A DNA stretch of 64,000 nucleotides from contig CM051461.1 in the NCBI GenBank assembly GCA_028095005.1, forward strand, positions 166,860,610 through 166,924,609, given 5' to 3'. Below are positions 49,435 to 62,409 of this stretch, piece after piece. The translations under genes were made by a program, and so were the position numbers. The stretch comes from Rhynchospora pubera. Lineage: Eukaryota > Streptophyta > Magnoliopsida > Poales > Cyperaceae. Below the pieces are notes generated by a model, which ran no database searches, was not told the origin of the DNA, and saw only the letters and a program-made list of their open reading frames with translations. Numbering within the stretch: position 1 is the stretch's first letter; the number at the start of each line of letters is the position of its first letter.

Positions 49435-51344
49435 ATATTTTCAAGCATGTATAGGAGCCCATCCTTAAACAAGCATGTATAGGAGCCCATCCTGGCATTT
49501 CCTCTAGGCTCTATCTGTCCCTGTCCATCCAACAAGACTTCTAGGTCTGGCAACGTCATATGAATTGGGGTACTTATAATTTTATTATTGCAAATGTTAT
49601 GTAAATTATTGCTAAACGTAAACAAGTAGGATAACAGGAGTGGTCCTTTTTTATCCTTCTTCGTTTATACAAGGGAATTTTGTCACAGGAGAGTCTATAA
49701 ATTAATAAAAGTGTCAAATTTTTAGGGCTTTTCAACTTCGACTAGTTTAAGAAAAAATTCTATGTGAAATTCATTGTTTAATTCACCTGTTTCCTTCTAG
49801 CAAACCAATTCCCCTGTAATTAGATTTTTCTTTATGCTCTTCCTGTCCGACCCAAAGAAATGACTTTTAAGGTAGGAATATTTTTTAAACTACACTCATA
49901 AAACCGATGTTTAGTTGCCATCAGAAAACCAATGGCTTCAAATAAAGGGACTACAAAATATTTTACATGTAATCACATGTATCAATTTGACCTGCTATCC
50001 TTTTAAATTTGATTGCTGATAATTTTTCAAAAAGAACTTTTAGCAACATGGACAATTAATTGTCAATTGTTCGCTATACATTTTCAATGAGAACATGTAA
50101 TTAACTTAAAAGTTTGCTACATTTTTTCCTCAGAACAAAATTCTTATACAAAAGCTATTTAATTATCAGAATGATTTCTGGCTTTGTTGGTTAAAATAAT
50201 GTTTTCTGCATGGAAGAAGCAGATTAGAAACCAACTATACGGCTTTGAGTGGTTATTACTTGTGTATAAATGGGACGTAAGCAGTAAGCTATTTCATTAA
50301 TTAGCTAAAAAAATGTAAGGACTAAAACCAGGTTATTTTAAACAATAATTGAATTTCAAAAGTATATAAGATTAAGAATTTCAAACAATAATGGAAAATG
50401 TAAGGACTAAAACCAGGTTATTTAAACGGATGTTACTATTTTGAAAACAAATAAGTTCTTATGGATGTATAACTGAACATGGTTATCGATATTATGCGAA
50501 ACAACTGAGACCAAGGAAAAATAGTAAATAAATTATTGTTATTAATTCATTGGCCTAAGTTGAATTTTAGATTTCTTGAAAATTGAAACTTGAAATAGCT
50601 ATAATAAAAACAGCATGTTAGAGTTAGACGGTGATTTAAGTGGGCGGTGGGGTGGGGGGGGGGGGTGAATCTAGTTTCATTTACACGTGTGATGTGTCTA
50701 GATGTCCTGTCCTAGCAAATTGTTAAGCTAACTAAGGAAGCAAAAATGAAACAAAATTTTCCGGTTATTTGCAAAACAAAATGCAAAGAACAAAAGTAAT
50801 TTGTTGAAGTAGTTAACTTGCAAATATTTTATGACTCACTGCAAAGACTAAAGATAAAATAAAGTGAAGAAAGTGGAAAACAAGAATGTTAGACATGAAA
50901 CATTTATTTGGATATTCGTATTTGCTTCCTGACTAGACTTTGCCCGACAAGATTTTTTTATATATAATTAATTATTCTATATTTATCTCGATTTTTGCAC
51001 AAATGACCTAAAGATCCAGTTATGATCATAATTCGGTATGGCAAGTTTCTACTTGTCATTCAGAATCGAAACTACAAAGTTTGATATGGCAAACCGCAAA
51101 CCCAAACTGCTAGCTTTTGCTGGACGTACTTTTTATCTATCATTTAATTTAAAAGATGGAGACCTGATCTCCATTTTTTCTTCCAAAAAAAAAAAAAGCT
51201 TTTGCTGGACAAGCAGTGCATCAATTGCAAAATTTGTAAAATTTAGCATTTAATTTTTAAGTTACGAGACAGTGAAAAAGTCAATCAAACTAAAGCAGAT
51301 TCATACAATTTTTTGTTTCAATTTTAATATAGATACAAGAAATA
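49435..51344. other. Spacer, no gene seen
   Basis: AT-rich DNA. A block ATGTAAGGACTAAAACCAGG occurs twice (near 50313 and 50399), and a G run lies at 50651-50666. No gene supported. Confidence 0.5.
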
Positions 51345-51895
51345 ATTAGATACATGCCACTATGAAAAATTGATAATTACAGATATGCCGCTCTTAAATT
51401 ATAAATTAGTTTTATGCCATCATAAAATGGTTTAAATTAGTTTTATATCCTTATTTTCTGTCAAAATTTGAGATATGCCACTCAAATTAGAGATATGTCA
51501 TAATAACTTATTAAAAATGTCCAAAATACCCTCTCATTAAGAAATGAAAAAAAGAAATTTATTAACATGAATTAAATTTTAAATTTCAAATTTTAAAATT
51601 TCAGATTTAAAAAAATTCAAATTCAAAATTTTTTATATTTTAGAATTTTAAAATTTAAAATTTGAAATTTTCAAATTTTGAGATTTGAATTTATTTTATG
51701 GCGTAAAATCATTTATTTACTTAATGGTGACATATTTCTAATTTTAGCATTTTACAGTGACTTTCTAATTTTATTATTTTATAATGGCATATTTGAAAGA
51801 GTATAATGGTCAAATTAATCATCCGGTGGCTTAAAAATCTATATCATTTAGTGATAATATTTCTCTAATTTTCAAGTTTTACAGTGGCATGAACC
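51345..51895. mobile_element. Element with long imperfect inverted repeats
   Basis: Left blocks such as ACATGCCACTATGAAAAATT and AGATATGCCACTCAAATTAG are mirrored on the right by TTACAGTGGCATGAACC and ATAATGGCATATTTGA. The middle is almost only A and T (AAATTT tracts, 51550-51700). Probably a Mutator-type MITE. Confidence 0.5.
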
Positions 51896-52135
51896 TAATT
51901 AATATCTGGTAATACTTGAATTAATTTCAAGAAAATTTAATTAAATGGGGATTACTACTGTCAATAATGCACTGTGCACGAGTACGTTTCTTACCGGGAT
52001 CATGTGTGTGGCAGCACCTTGGAGATTTGTTGTGCATAAGTGATACGCCCGACGCGCTTGGCAAGAATATTCCCATTCGCTACTTCAGATTCGATTCTTG
52101 TCCAGATGATAATATTTCGTCATTTCTTTGTCTTA

Positions 52136-52323
52136 GGCTCCGTTTGGATGGTGTAAGAATAAGAGGAATAAGAGAAGAAGTAGTAAGAATAAGAGGAATA
52201 AGAGAAGAAGTAGAAAGAAGTATTGGGAAGTGTGTAATTTTGTGAAAAATTTGGATTGTTTATAATAAATTTATTCTCTTATTTTCTTATTCTCTTATTC
52301 CCACACCACATCCAAACAGAGCC
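52136..52323. mobile_element. Tourist-like MITE with TTA target duplication
   Basis: GGCTCCGTTTGGATGG at the left, ATCCAAACAGAGCC at the right, TTA on both sides. A 27-bp unit (AAGAATAAGAGGAATAAGAG plus 7) is tandemly doubled at 52158-52211. Confidence 0.85.
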
Positions 52324-52548
52324 TTAGTGTGTTCAAGAAGGGAAATGCTAGCTTTGACCCGTTAACCTAAAAAATTCGTCTGCCTTACGCTTAGCCGCAT
52401 AATCATGTCCACAACAGAAAGAAATGAAAAAGGAATGAATGGCGAGAAACGGTCAGCTGGGTATCCAATTATTTTCCCAAACATAATTATTTTGCAGCGA
52501 TAATAAATAAATTGTGGCACGTCCGACAACCAGAAGAATCATAATAAA

Positions 52549-52850
52549 GGGCCGTTTGATCGAGTGAAAATTTAGAGAATTTTCTATTCCTAAGTATAAA
52601 TTTATTATAAACAATTCAAATTCTTCACAAAATTATACACTTCTCAATACTTTATGCTTACGGGCTCCGTTTGGATAGGTGTGGGAAGAAGGGAAGAAGG
52701 GAAGAAGTGAAAAGAAGTATTGGGAAGTGTGTAACTTTGTGAAAAATTTGGATTGTTTATAATAAATTTGGACCTTCTTCCTTCTTCCTATATCCAAACG
52801 GTGCCACAAATAGACAATTCCTCCTATTCCTAAGCGATACACACGACCAA
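52549..52850. mobile_element. Nested Tourist-like MITE pair
   Basis: The outer element starts GGGCCGTTTGATCG and ends around GCGATACACACGACC. It is split by an inner element, about 52662-52804, from GGGCTCCGTTTGGATAGG to ATCCAAACGGTGCC. The inner one carries the GGGAAGTGTGTAACTTTGTG signature. Confidence 0.7.
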
Positions 52851-55800
52851 AAGAATGATAACAAGGATTTCTCCTCAAATAATTTTTTTTATTTTTGGTA
52901 CGTGCCGATAATGCAAAGGTACATCAAGAAACAACACAAGACTTTAATGTCATTCATTCTAACTGGATTTGTGTCTTTCACACCTAGCAGGTGCTATCAG
53001 ACTATCAGTATCAGGTACCAAAAGGCCTTAATTAGTTGGGTACAAATAGTACCAACTTGCCATTCGGATTGGTAAGTTTGTTAACAACTGTAATGATTTA
53101 TTTCTTAGCTCAGTCTGAAAATTGAACTTATATAATCACCATATTAATTTACAAATATGTCTCTATCAGTTGAAAAATGTCTTCATGAGTTAAAATACTC
53201 ATGTATCCAACTGGAAATACTGAAGCGTAAGTTATGCGTGATTATAGATACATTTTTTTTTTCATGGAGACTATTATAATTAATCACCATTCTTTTGATT
53301 ATAGTTCCCACTTGGCTAAATTATTTCGATGATACACGTGAATAAATTATTTCAATAAATCATGCACTGATTTAGGGGTATGGAGTATGGACAATGGCAC
53401 GTTCAATGTTTCTTTGTCTATCAAAATAATACCTTTTGTCGTGATTTAATAATTTATATTATATTTATCATTTTAATAAAATATTATTTAATAAAATGTT
53501 TGAAATTAAATATGTCAACACATATAGATGCCGTGGGACTAGAGTTCTATATATGTGCCGTGTTCAGATCATGTGTCGTGTCATGTTAAAATATCACGTA
53601 TTGTGTTGTGTGCATGTTGGAATTGCGATGGACAGACATGACAAGCTTTTTGACTCGTACGTATTATGTCGTGCCGTGTTTTCCTTAGACAAGCCATCTT
53701 GTGTCGTGTTCGAACATATTTAAATTTTCATGAAGCATGGTTATATACTTGTGTTTATGGCTAAATTAGACATTTCAATTATGAAATTATCCTTAGATAA
53801 TAGACAATATAAGAATATTGTGGTTATTTCATAAAATTTATTATCTTTAACAAACGCACCCACCCAATGTGTGGCATTATAATTGAAATATTTTGACTCA
53901 CTTTATTAATTGTTTTTACCTAATGTAATTAGATTAATAAAAAGAGAATTATATTTAGATATGATGCTTGATGGAATGGGTTTGAAATGTTCCCAATCTT
54001 TCTTTTACGTATACATGTTGCATTGTAATTTTTCTTGTATTATAATATCATTTGTCTAAAAAATTATCATATTTGTCCTTAAAAAATGTGATAATTGTTC
54101 AATTGTTATCCCGTAATTCAATTTATATTTTATGTATAATTATATGAATTAATATCAAGTTATCAACTAATGGTACACAATTTCAACTCGATTACTTTTT
54201 CTAGCTCCTCTTACGCTGCTGTAGAAAGAACAAATTTATAATGGATGCGTTGATAAAGTGAGAAATCGAACGGGCATTTTGCTCTTATTTTTATACTTTT
54301 GAAATTAGAACGCGCTTTTGCTATTAAATAGATGTGAGCTGTGAAGTTTTACACTGTTGAAATTCCTACTTACATTTATTGTCATGCCACCACATACCGC
54401 CATCATTTCCGCTGTCCTCATTAACTCTTCCTTTTCTGATGGAGTTCTATTGTACCACATTAAAACTTAAAAGATGAGAAAAAAAAAGTAAAACTCTCCA
54501 TTAATGGACAGTTATTTGGTTGTTAATATGCGAGAATGCTTGTGAATAACTACTAATCTACGTGGTGCTTTTAGAGTACATGTTTTATTGAAATCGATCT
54601 TTTGGCAAACTAACCGTCTGAACTGAAAACATTAAATAAATTATGACATATGACATGACGCAATCCTCTTGATAATAGTATAATTCTTTTTCTTTTTTAA
54701 TGTGATACTACATACTAGTATCTAGATCGGAACCTGCATTTGCCATAGGACAATTTAATACGACATAATTAAATAATAATTTTGAATCAAAAGCAATTTT
54801 TTTCTCCCAAAATATAGATACACAAGTATATTTTTTAAAAAACAAAATATAATTGATTGGGAGATCGGAGGAAAGTGCCTCTCCATCCCACATGACAACT
54901 CCGGTCAGCTTTTTTTTTAAAAAAAAAAAATCTGATTTTGTAAGATACATACAGGTAATTAATATTCTTAAAATTTTTCTGCTATGAGCAACTTGCATTG
55001 CATGTGTTAATACTTTTACCTCTGAATTTGATGTCATTTAAAAAGTTACGGTAAGTTTTTTATTAACGATATATATGAAAGTCTTAGTAAAAGAAAATGT
55101 AATTAAAGAGCATTGTTTGACATAACCTTGTTTTCAAAAGTATGCTTCAGTAGTCAATAATGACTAGAAAAACACCATGCAAGTGCAAGTTGCGAAGAAT
55201 AGTTAACGTGTACAATTCGGTAGATACAATCTGAAAATTTATAAAATATATTCCAAATATTATTTCATAGAATTTTCCATATCATTTGAAAATATATTTT
55301 ATCAATTATGCACCATGCGGATACCGTTTTCATTATGCACACGTATTATCATTTTTTTAGAAAAAAAAAAGTTCACAAAAAAATTACTTTGATCTGTGGG
55401 GGACTTTTTTTTCACAATTTTTATCCAACACGCAAGTAATTTTAAAATAATTTCACGAAATTTGACGTCATTTAAAAGCGGGTTGTCGAGACAGAGGTAG
55501 GTGTAAGTTGCAAAGCCCTAGTGGTGGTTAGTTGCACCGTTGAATCAATGAAATGAAATTCGGGGTCAAGAAATTTGACTCAGAACTAAGAAAAAAACAG
55601 CGCCGCACAAGAGCAAGCAGTCTTCTTCTCATCGTCTCTTCTCTGTTCCAGCTTCCAAGTTTTAATGCCCAACTACCCAGTTTGGTTTCTGTTATTGGGC
55701 TCTGTCAGAAGGGTTCAAATTTTCCAATAGTAGCGTACTAGCGTTCTTTGGAACAAGCAATATGAATTTTCCATTTTTGTAAATTTTGGTTAGGAAAAAA

Positions 55801-57524
55801 GAAATAAAAACTAGAAGGAAAAGAACGAATTTGAAAAAAAAATTATATTTTCATTTTTTTCTTTGAATAATTTTTTTTTCTATTTCACTCCAATTTAGAT
55901 GATAAGAAAATATAATGTTTAAAATTTAAGGACTAATCTTTTTTTATTATAATTTTATTAAATATTCAATCAAAGGAAAATGAATGAAAAATATATCTCC
56001 CTCCCATTTTTTCCCCCTATATTCTAACAAGATGTTAAAATTTTATTGAAAGCTAAAAGGAAAAGTACAGCAAACCGGAATCTTATGAGATTCATTGGGT
56101 TTACATCTGATCCAGAAAAATACAGATTTTCAAACGGAATCAAGAAAGCAGACAGATAGATGCTCGATCATTTGTTTTAAGTATGAAAGGGATATATGTG
56201 ATGTTAATAAATAGGATAATAAAAGGGAATTATTTGAGGTGGCCAAACTATATAGTTTTAAAGCCTGGACCTACAACTGATAACAGAGTTACATGTGTCT
56301 CTCGTCGAAGAGATTCCAGATATGTAATTTATACTCTGATTAATAAATTGAAGGTTTATCCCCTGTTTTTTTTTTATTAAAAAAGAGACAAACATTAGAG
56401 AATTGAAAATTACAATAGTTCCTACAATAGAAAGAAAGGAAAAAAGGGAAAAAAAAAGAGAAAAAAGGGGGAAAAAAATCCTAGCCAAGTTAAAGAAAGA
56501 AAGCACTTGACGTGTTTCTTACAATAGAAAAGGAAAAAAAAGTAATGTAACTTAGTTAATACAGAATATAGTGAAAGATCGTTGCGCTTTGATATTGAAC
56601 ATCTGACATCAATTGAAATTTTAGTAATTTTTTCTCGATTCTGGCCAAAACTGAAATGCACGACTAACTTTGAGGATATTTACTAATTACCTTCTTTAAC
56701 CATGTTGTAGTCCCCAATTATCAGGGGGTCAAACGTGGAAAACGAAAGCGGAACAAGGGTGTTATGTTTTCGTTCTATTTCAGTAACGAAACACAACACA
56801 AGTTTTGTTTTCGTTCCGTTTCGTAAAACAGAACATTTTTTCTGTTTCGTTCTTAATTTTCCATTGATTTCGGTCCAATTTTCGGTAAACAGAACACTAA
56901 CGTTTACCAATACCAGTTTCGTTTTCATTCCAATTTTCAGAAACAAAACTAATTTTCTATTTCGTTTTGGACGGAATGAAACAGAAACGTGCAAAACACG
57001 ATATTGACACCCAACCAATAATGTTCACCATTATTGGTGCCATGTCATCCCACAAAGCACCTTTTGGCAATCATACATCCACTATATATCTCTATCGGTC
57101 TATCTTTTCAACAATTTGTTTCTTTCGCTTTTCCTTCATCCATATTATTAATGGTATTGAAAATAAAATATGATAAATCAACATTTAAGGTTGTTCTTCC
57201 TTTACACGGTGCCTACCAAAAGCTATTCTTTCGATACAAGTTTCACATAATATTTAATATTTCTGACAGATTGAATTTAAATATTCATGATATTATTATG
57301 TATATTAAATATATATAAATAATTAAGTATATACTAATCCAAAATTTATGTTAGCTAATCCGAATGTACCGTCAAATTCATAATTCGTTGTTTGATGTAG
57401 AGCCCAAGGCCCAGTAATAATATGTTATACGATTCAAACCAGGCCTAGACGAAGCTAATCTAACACAAAGAATTCTTATCCTCCCTTTCGAGCCCAATCT
57501 TTCTCAAACTCACACCAGACTTGA
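52851..57524. other. Long spacer, no gene seen
   Basis: AT-rich DNA with a GTCGTGTCATG/GTCGTGCCGTG-rich stretch at 53530-53720 and a TTTCGTTCCG-rich stretch at 56730-57000. No supportable gene. Confidence 0.5.
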
Positions 57525-57748
57525 TTCGGAGTCGTATCCTCTGCGTGTTTCGTTAAATGCGCAGAGTGCATGTTTGGTAATCTGAAGCGTCCAATCTCAA
57601 TAGACGGTAGGATCCTCTTCTCTATTAAAACACCATCAAAAATAAAAAAAGGAAAAACGCTATACGAAATCGTATCCTTTTCTCCATCGCCGCCCACTGC
57701 CGCTCACTGCTACACGGCTACATCTCATCGCCGCTCTTCTCGAAGCAA
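57525..57748. repeat. Inverted copy of the VMA12-type gene 5' region
   Basis: This segment is the reverse complement, with scattered changes, of 58435-58672, which includes the leader just upstream of the VMA12-type start codon. Shared blocks include GGATCCTCTTCTCTAT, AGACGGTAGGATCC and CATCTCATCGCCGCTCTTCT. A 685-bp spacer separates the two arms. Confidence 0.85.
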
Positions 57749-58434
57749 ACCCTACACGGTTACACCTCACCACCGCTCTCCCCATCGCCGCCTCTCACCG
57801 AGACCGAATGCATCTTTACTGTCTCATACCCTAGAACTCACTGCCACTCCCCCCTCCCTTTCTACCTGATCACTGACGGTGGCCGACGACAGCGATTGAA
57901 GCTCGCAATCTCCTCCCCTCCTCTTTGCTTTTACTGTCTCGTTTTGTTTACCTCCTCTCTTTCTTCTATTTATGAACTTGCGTGTATGAACTGATTGTAT
58001 TACTATGCACTGGATTTGAATTGAGATATGTTTGATTAATGGCTTGATTGGTTTACTGGATTTGAATTGTTACCTCCTCCTCTTTTTGTATTATTACTTA
58101 CTGGTACGCCTAATTGGCTGGTGGCATTCGACTGCAGTGCTGCCTCAACAAGTGAATTAACCGAGAATTACAATTAGTCTGATTTGAAAAGCATATAGAA
58201 ACGAAATTGGAATTCAGTGTAAATGGCTTGATTAGTTTTTATTGTGATATTTGATGTGTGATTAGGGGTATGCCGGACTGAAATTTTGCAATTTAGGTGT
58301 GATGCTCTCTGTTTGAATCTAGGAATTATTTTCATAAGTCTTAAAAATTTTGAAATGTTCATTAGAACCGTTTTTTGTGAATCTCTGAAGGTGCTTGTTA
58401 TAAGAATTTAATCTGTTAAGTAATTATCATTTGT

Positions 58435-58672
58435 TCAAGAAGAGCGGCGATGAGGTGTAGCCGTGTACTACACAGTGAGTGACGATGGAGAAAGGGATAC
58501 GATTTTGTCTATACTTCAAAAGCGCGTTTTTCGTTTTTTTTTTTTTTTGATGGTTTTTTTGATAGAGAAGAGGATCCTACCGTCTATTGAGATCGGACGC
58601 TTCAGCTTACCAGACATGCACTCTGCGTGTTTAAAAAAAGCACGCAGAGGATGCGACTCCGACTTGATTCAA
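58435..58672. repeat. Partner arm of the inverted duplication, promoter and leader of VMA12-type gene
   Basis: Mirrors 57525-57748. It ends about 10 bp before the start ATG at 58682, so it probably holds the promoter and leader of that gene. A poly(T) expansion (58535-58548) is not in the other arm. Confidence 0.8.
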
Positions 58673-58681
58673 CCAACGAAT

Positions 58682-60255
58682 ATGTCGGACGGATTGGTGA
58701 TCGCCAGTACCGACCCGATCCGATCCTTCCTCGTCGCCGCCTCGGTAGACCAGGACTACCTCTCCGACGAACTCCGAGACCTCGCTGCCTCTCTCTCAAC
58801 TCTCGGCTCGGTTCCTTACAAGTCGCTCAGGACTGTGTGGTCCGCTCTCCCCGCTTCATCTCGACCGTCGCTTCGCCTCCTCCTAGATGGATCAGATTTC
58901 GTTTTCACCAGCCCCAAGCCGCGACAGAAGGTCTGGATGTCTTTGACACAATGTTCTAACTTTCCTAATTGTTTGCGATATATATTGACATGTTGAATTT
59001 AGAGTGAGGAGCTTAAGGCGAGGCTGAAGAAGCTTGCTGAGCTGGCAGAGCAAAGGGAATATGCTGAGTTAGTAAAAGATGTTACTCCAAAAAAGGATAA
59101 TACAGAGCCATTCTCTTCTTATAAGGATCAGATTGGTTTTGGTAAGGAGAAGTTTTTAATCTATCTAAAATTTTCTTGAATTGTGAGTGACGATAAGGGT
59201 GTCTGGGTTATGCACATGTTTTCTGGGCAGCCAGATTAACGTTGAAATTGTACAGTTTGTGCATTACTTGTTGCTTTGCTTTGTTGATTAAACAAAAGTC
59301 TACTTGAAACATACGTGTCCGTATCTAGTAGCCTGTTATTGGTATGTGCCAGATGAGATATCCTGGTGCTACACAAATGACAAGGAGCTGTTACATATTT
59401 TGGCATGTTTAATGTCGAGAAGTAATGGAGAAAGCATGATTTAATGCAGCCAAAGGGAATTGTATGCATAGGCCGTAGGACATACATGAAGCTTCTTATA
59501 TTAGATGATAGTTCTTTTAAATTGTTAGGGCAAGTGCACTTAACGTTACTTATTTTTTCAGGGTTACATGTTGTGCTTCTAATGTTCACAGGCTACTTGG
59601 TTGGTTATGCCGCTTTCAGAGCCCTCTTCAATCACAACCCTGTTATGGTAGTTTTCCCTGGCTTTTGTTAAGAAAGTTCCTTATTTGGTATCCTGTTATA
59701 AGCAACCAAAATTATGAAAACGGTCCATTGAGTTAGTTTAGAGATGCCTAATTTACTTCTTCAATTAGATGCAATTAGACTCTCAAAGGGCTTTGTTGGT
59801 TACTTCGGATATAATTAGCTTCTTCAAATTAGATGCAATTAGACTCTCAAAATGGCTTTAGTGGTTACTTTGGATATAACTATATAAAACATATCATTTT
59901 TAAAACCAAGTGGTGAATCCTAGATTTCAAACTTCACATATCATTTTCTTAAAACCAACAGTGGTGAATCCTAGATTTCAAACTTTACATATCATTTTTT
60001 AAAACCAACAGTGGTGAATCCTAGATTTCAAACTTTGCATTGCATTAGGTGTTTTGATAATTTTATGAGTGCTTAAGGTGTGTTTTCAAACTTTCTCCTC
60101 TAAATTTTCTGTAGAATGCTGCGGGAGGTATACTAGGCTTGGTTTGTGGCATGCTGCTTGAGACTGTACTTTTCATAATTAGAGCATCTTACCAAGATAT
60201 GGTTAAAAATAAAGCTGCCTTGTCTTCCTCGAGATTAAAAATAAAGAAGCATTAG
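58682..60255 (+). CDS. VMA12/TMEM199-type V-ATPase assembly factor
   Basis: Four exons: 58682-58930, 59003-59141, 59562-59647 and 60115-60255, phases agreeing, 204 residues. The N-terminal half is soluble (MSDGLVIASTDPIRSFLVAA, with LPASSRPSLRLLLDGS). It is followed by the conserved segment LKARLKKLAELAEQREYAEL and PFSSYKDQIGFG. Two membrane spans come next: LHVVLLMFTGYLVGYAAFRA (about 131-150) and GGILGLVCGMLLETVLFIIR (about 162-181). This is the layout of ER-resident Vma12/TMEM199 proteins (At5g52980 type, from memory), which help assemble the V0 sector of the vacuolar proton pump. The C-terminus KIKKH fits a KxKxx ER-retrieval signal. The start follows a duplicated leader and no earlier in-frame ATG fits the family. 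The gene appears intact. Confidence 0.92.
59757..60042 (+). repeat. Two small tandem repeats in intron 3 of the VMA12-type gene
   Basis: Two copies of a 63-bp unit (TTCTTCAAATTAGATGCAAT start) at 59757-59880. They are followed by three copies of a 50-bp unit (GTGGTGAATCCTAGATTTCA core) at 59889-60042. Copies are nearly identical. Confidence 0.85.
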
Positions 60256-61524
60256 TAATCTTCTGTGCTGTTGTTTCTACCACAAAGTTTGTAGATTTTT
60301 TTTCCCCTTTTTCTATAATATACATTTTTCATTATGTTGTTGAAATTAAAAAAAAACAGATGGTTGAATTAATTATGCATATACTGAGACCAGCCCTGTA
60401 ATATTCTTCTTCCTTAACATACTTTTTTAAACCAATCTTTTGTAGTTTATTTTCCATGTGGATGATCTATTATATATACCCAGTTAGCATATTAGTGATG
60501 TAATGGTTTATGCTTATTTGCATATAAAGCATATGACATCATGTGAGGCCTAAGTTTGAGCTGGGCTGAAACTTGAGAGGTAGTGAAGATCTAGTTAGAT
60601 TTCCATGTTGCTGACGTATGTATGTATTACAGATACAGAAATTGTTATGGGAAACATCATGAAATGACACTGCACGACACAGTAGGTTTCAACAATCATG
60701 TACATGATTCCACTACGAACCCAGCTGTTCGAAGTTGATATAATTTATTTGAAAAAGCAGAAATTATGCATATTCTATGGGTGTGTTTGATTTGCATAAG
60801 AAATAAGTTATATATATATATATATGTTCATCCTAGGATGAATGGAGTTGCCCCAAGTGGTAAAGCTATTGGTCCATATTTTAACAAAACTAGAGCTCAA
60901 AGCATTCCTGCCAGACTTGAGTTTCTTTCATGTTCAACTTCTTCCCAGTCTCTCTTTGATATCTTGCAGCATGATTCTTACAACGACGCAGGCCACAGCA
61001 TAATTATGTATTTAAACAATCCAAAATTTAAAAAATGTGCCTGACTATAACAATGTATGTGTTATTCTGTAGCATATCTCAAACTTGTTTGGTTATGACC
61101 CAGGCTTGTCCAAGTGGCTGATGGTGTCTGATTCTGTGTTCAATGTATTTCCAATTCTGTTGTGGATATGTCCATGTCTGACAAATTAAACCCGAGTAGG
61201 GCTTATTTTAGACGTGTGTTCATGCTCCATAATTGCCGTCCTATTGCACTATAGTTTTTTTCCCCTCCTTTTGCTTTCATATTCTTCTGCTTTCTTTACT
61301 TTTCAGAAGAGGGGAGGGTTTAGTTGCGGACTAGCCAATACTGTTCATTATATATACATATGTCCTTCTTTTTTTTAAATAATGACAACAGTATCCTGGT
61401 TTCCAATTGTTATTTAATTCTGCCTGATTTTCTATCCCTTTTTTCTGGACGTACGTGTTCTTAAAATATAACCGTACGTATGCATTCACCAGTAATATAC
61501 AAAGTGTGAGAATATATATATCTA
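60256..61524. other. 3' flank of the VMA12-type gene
   Basis: 3' untranslated region followed by AT-rich spacer. A short TA run lies at 60809-60824. No further gene supported. Confidence 0.5.
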
Positions 61525-61928
61525 TATGAGAATGGCTAACGTGCCATAGATGGCACGGAGGGTCCCGTGCCATAGAGTCATTTTTCGAGATCCAAAATTC
61601 AAATGCTCAATCCGAACCGTTCAAGTTATTCAACATATTAAAATATCCTTGGATACCAAATTTTATATTTTTTAATTTTTTACTATTTATTATGATATTT
61701 AAAAAAAAACGTTATAATTGGAGTATTTCAGACCCTCCAATTTGAACATATCAAAATAAATAGCAAAAAAATTAAAAAATATATAAAATTTGGTCTCCAA
61801 TGGTATTTCAATATGGTGATCAATTTGAATGGTTTGGATTGAGCGATTGAATTTCGGATCTTAATTAAAAAAATAACTCAAAAAAGAGATCTATGGCATT
61901 GCCATCAATGACACTTTAGCCATATAGA
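61525..61928. mobile_element. Foldback MITE A of a cluster
   Basis: GAATGGCTAACGTGCCAT at the left, mirrored by GACACTTTAGCCATAT at the right. Inner arms contain CTCAATCCGAACCGTTCAA and its complement TGAATGGTTTGGATTGAG. Confidence 0.7.
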
Positions 61929-62327
61929 GGAAGGATTTAATCAAAGCGCTTTGACCAGAGTCCCGGTTAAATCCCGTCAGTTCTCAATTTTGAAAGTTCA
62001 AATGATCGATCCAAACCGTCAAATATGATCTCCATATTGAAATCTCCTTGCCGACCAAATTTTTTATTTTTTTGAAATTTTTAAGTATTTTTTTAGGATT
62101 TTCAAAAACAACAATTTTTGTAGGGTTCAGAACAAATTAGATTAACGATTTTTTAAAATCCGAAAAAAATACTTAAAAATTTCAAAAAAAATGAAAAATT
62201 TGGTCGGCAAGGAGATTTCAATATGGAGATCATATTTGATGGTTTGGATCAGTCATTTGAACTTTCAAAGTTAAGAACTGACAGGGTTTAACCGGGACTC
62301 CGGTCAAAGCGCTTTGGTTGAAGGCTT

Positions 62328-62330
<3 letters not shown>
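61929..62330. mobile_element. Foldback MITE B of a cluster
   Basis: AATCAAAGCGCTTTGACCAG at the left and CCGGTCAAAGCGCTTTGG at the right, with long complementary arms (CGATCCAAACCGTCAAATAT and complement). Non-coding. Confidence 0.8.

Positions 62331-62406
<76 letters not shown>
62331..62406. repeat. (TA)n(GA)n microsatellite
   Basis: TA run 62333-62378 followed by GA run 62379-62406, sitting between two MITEs. Confidence 0.95.

Positions 62407-62409
<3 letters not shown>

Noticed and set aside
53530..53720. GTCGTGTCATG-rich stretch as a possible LTR
   Set aside because: No second copy, primer-binding site or polypurine tract was found in the window.
56683..57018. Overlapping frames on both strands around 56.7-57.0 kb
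   Set aside because: Created by the TTTCGTTCCG-type repeat, which lacks stops in several frames.
57570..57869. 99-codon plus-strand frame
   Set aside because: It runs through the inverted copy of the VMA12-type leader, so it is antisense to non-coding leader sequence.
60766..61044. 92-codon plus-strand frame
   Set aside because: Contains a TA microsatellite translation and no family pattern.
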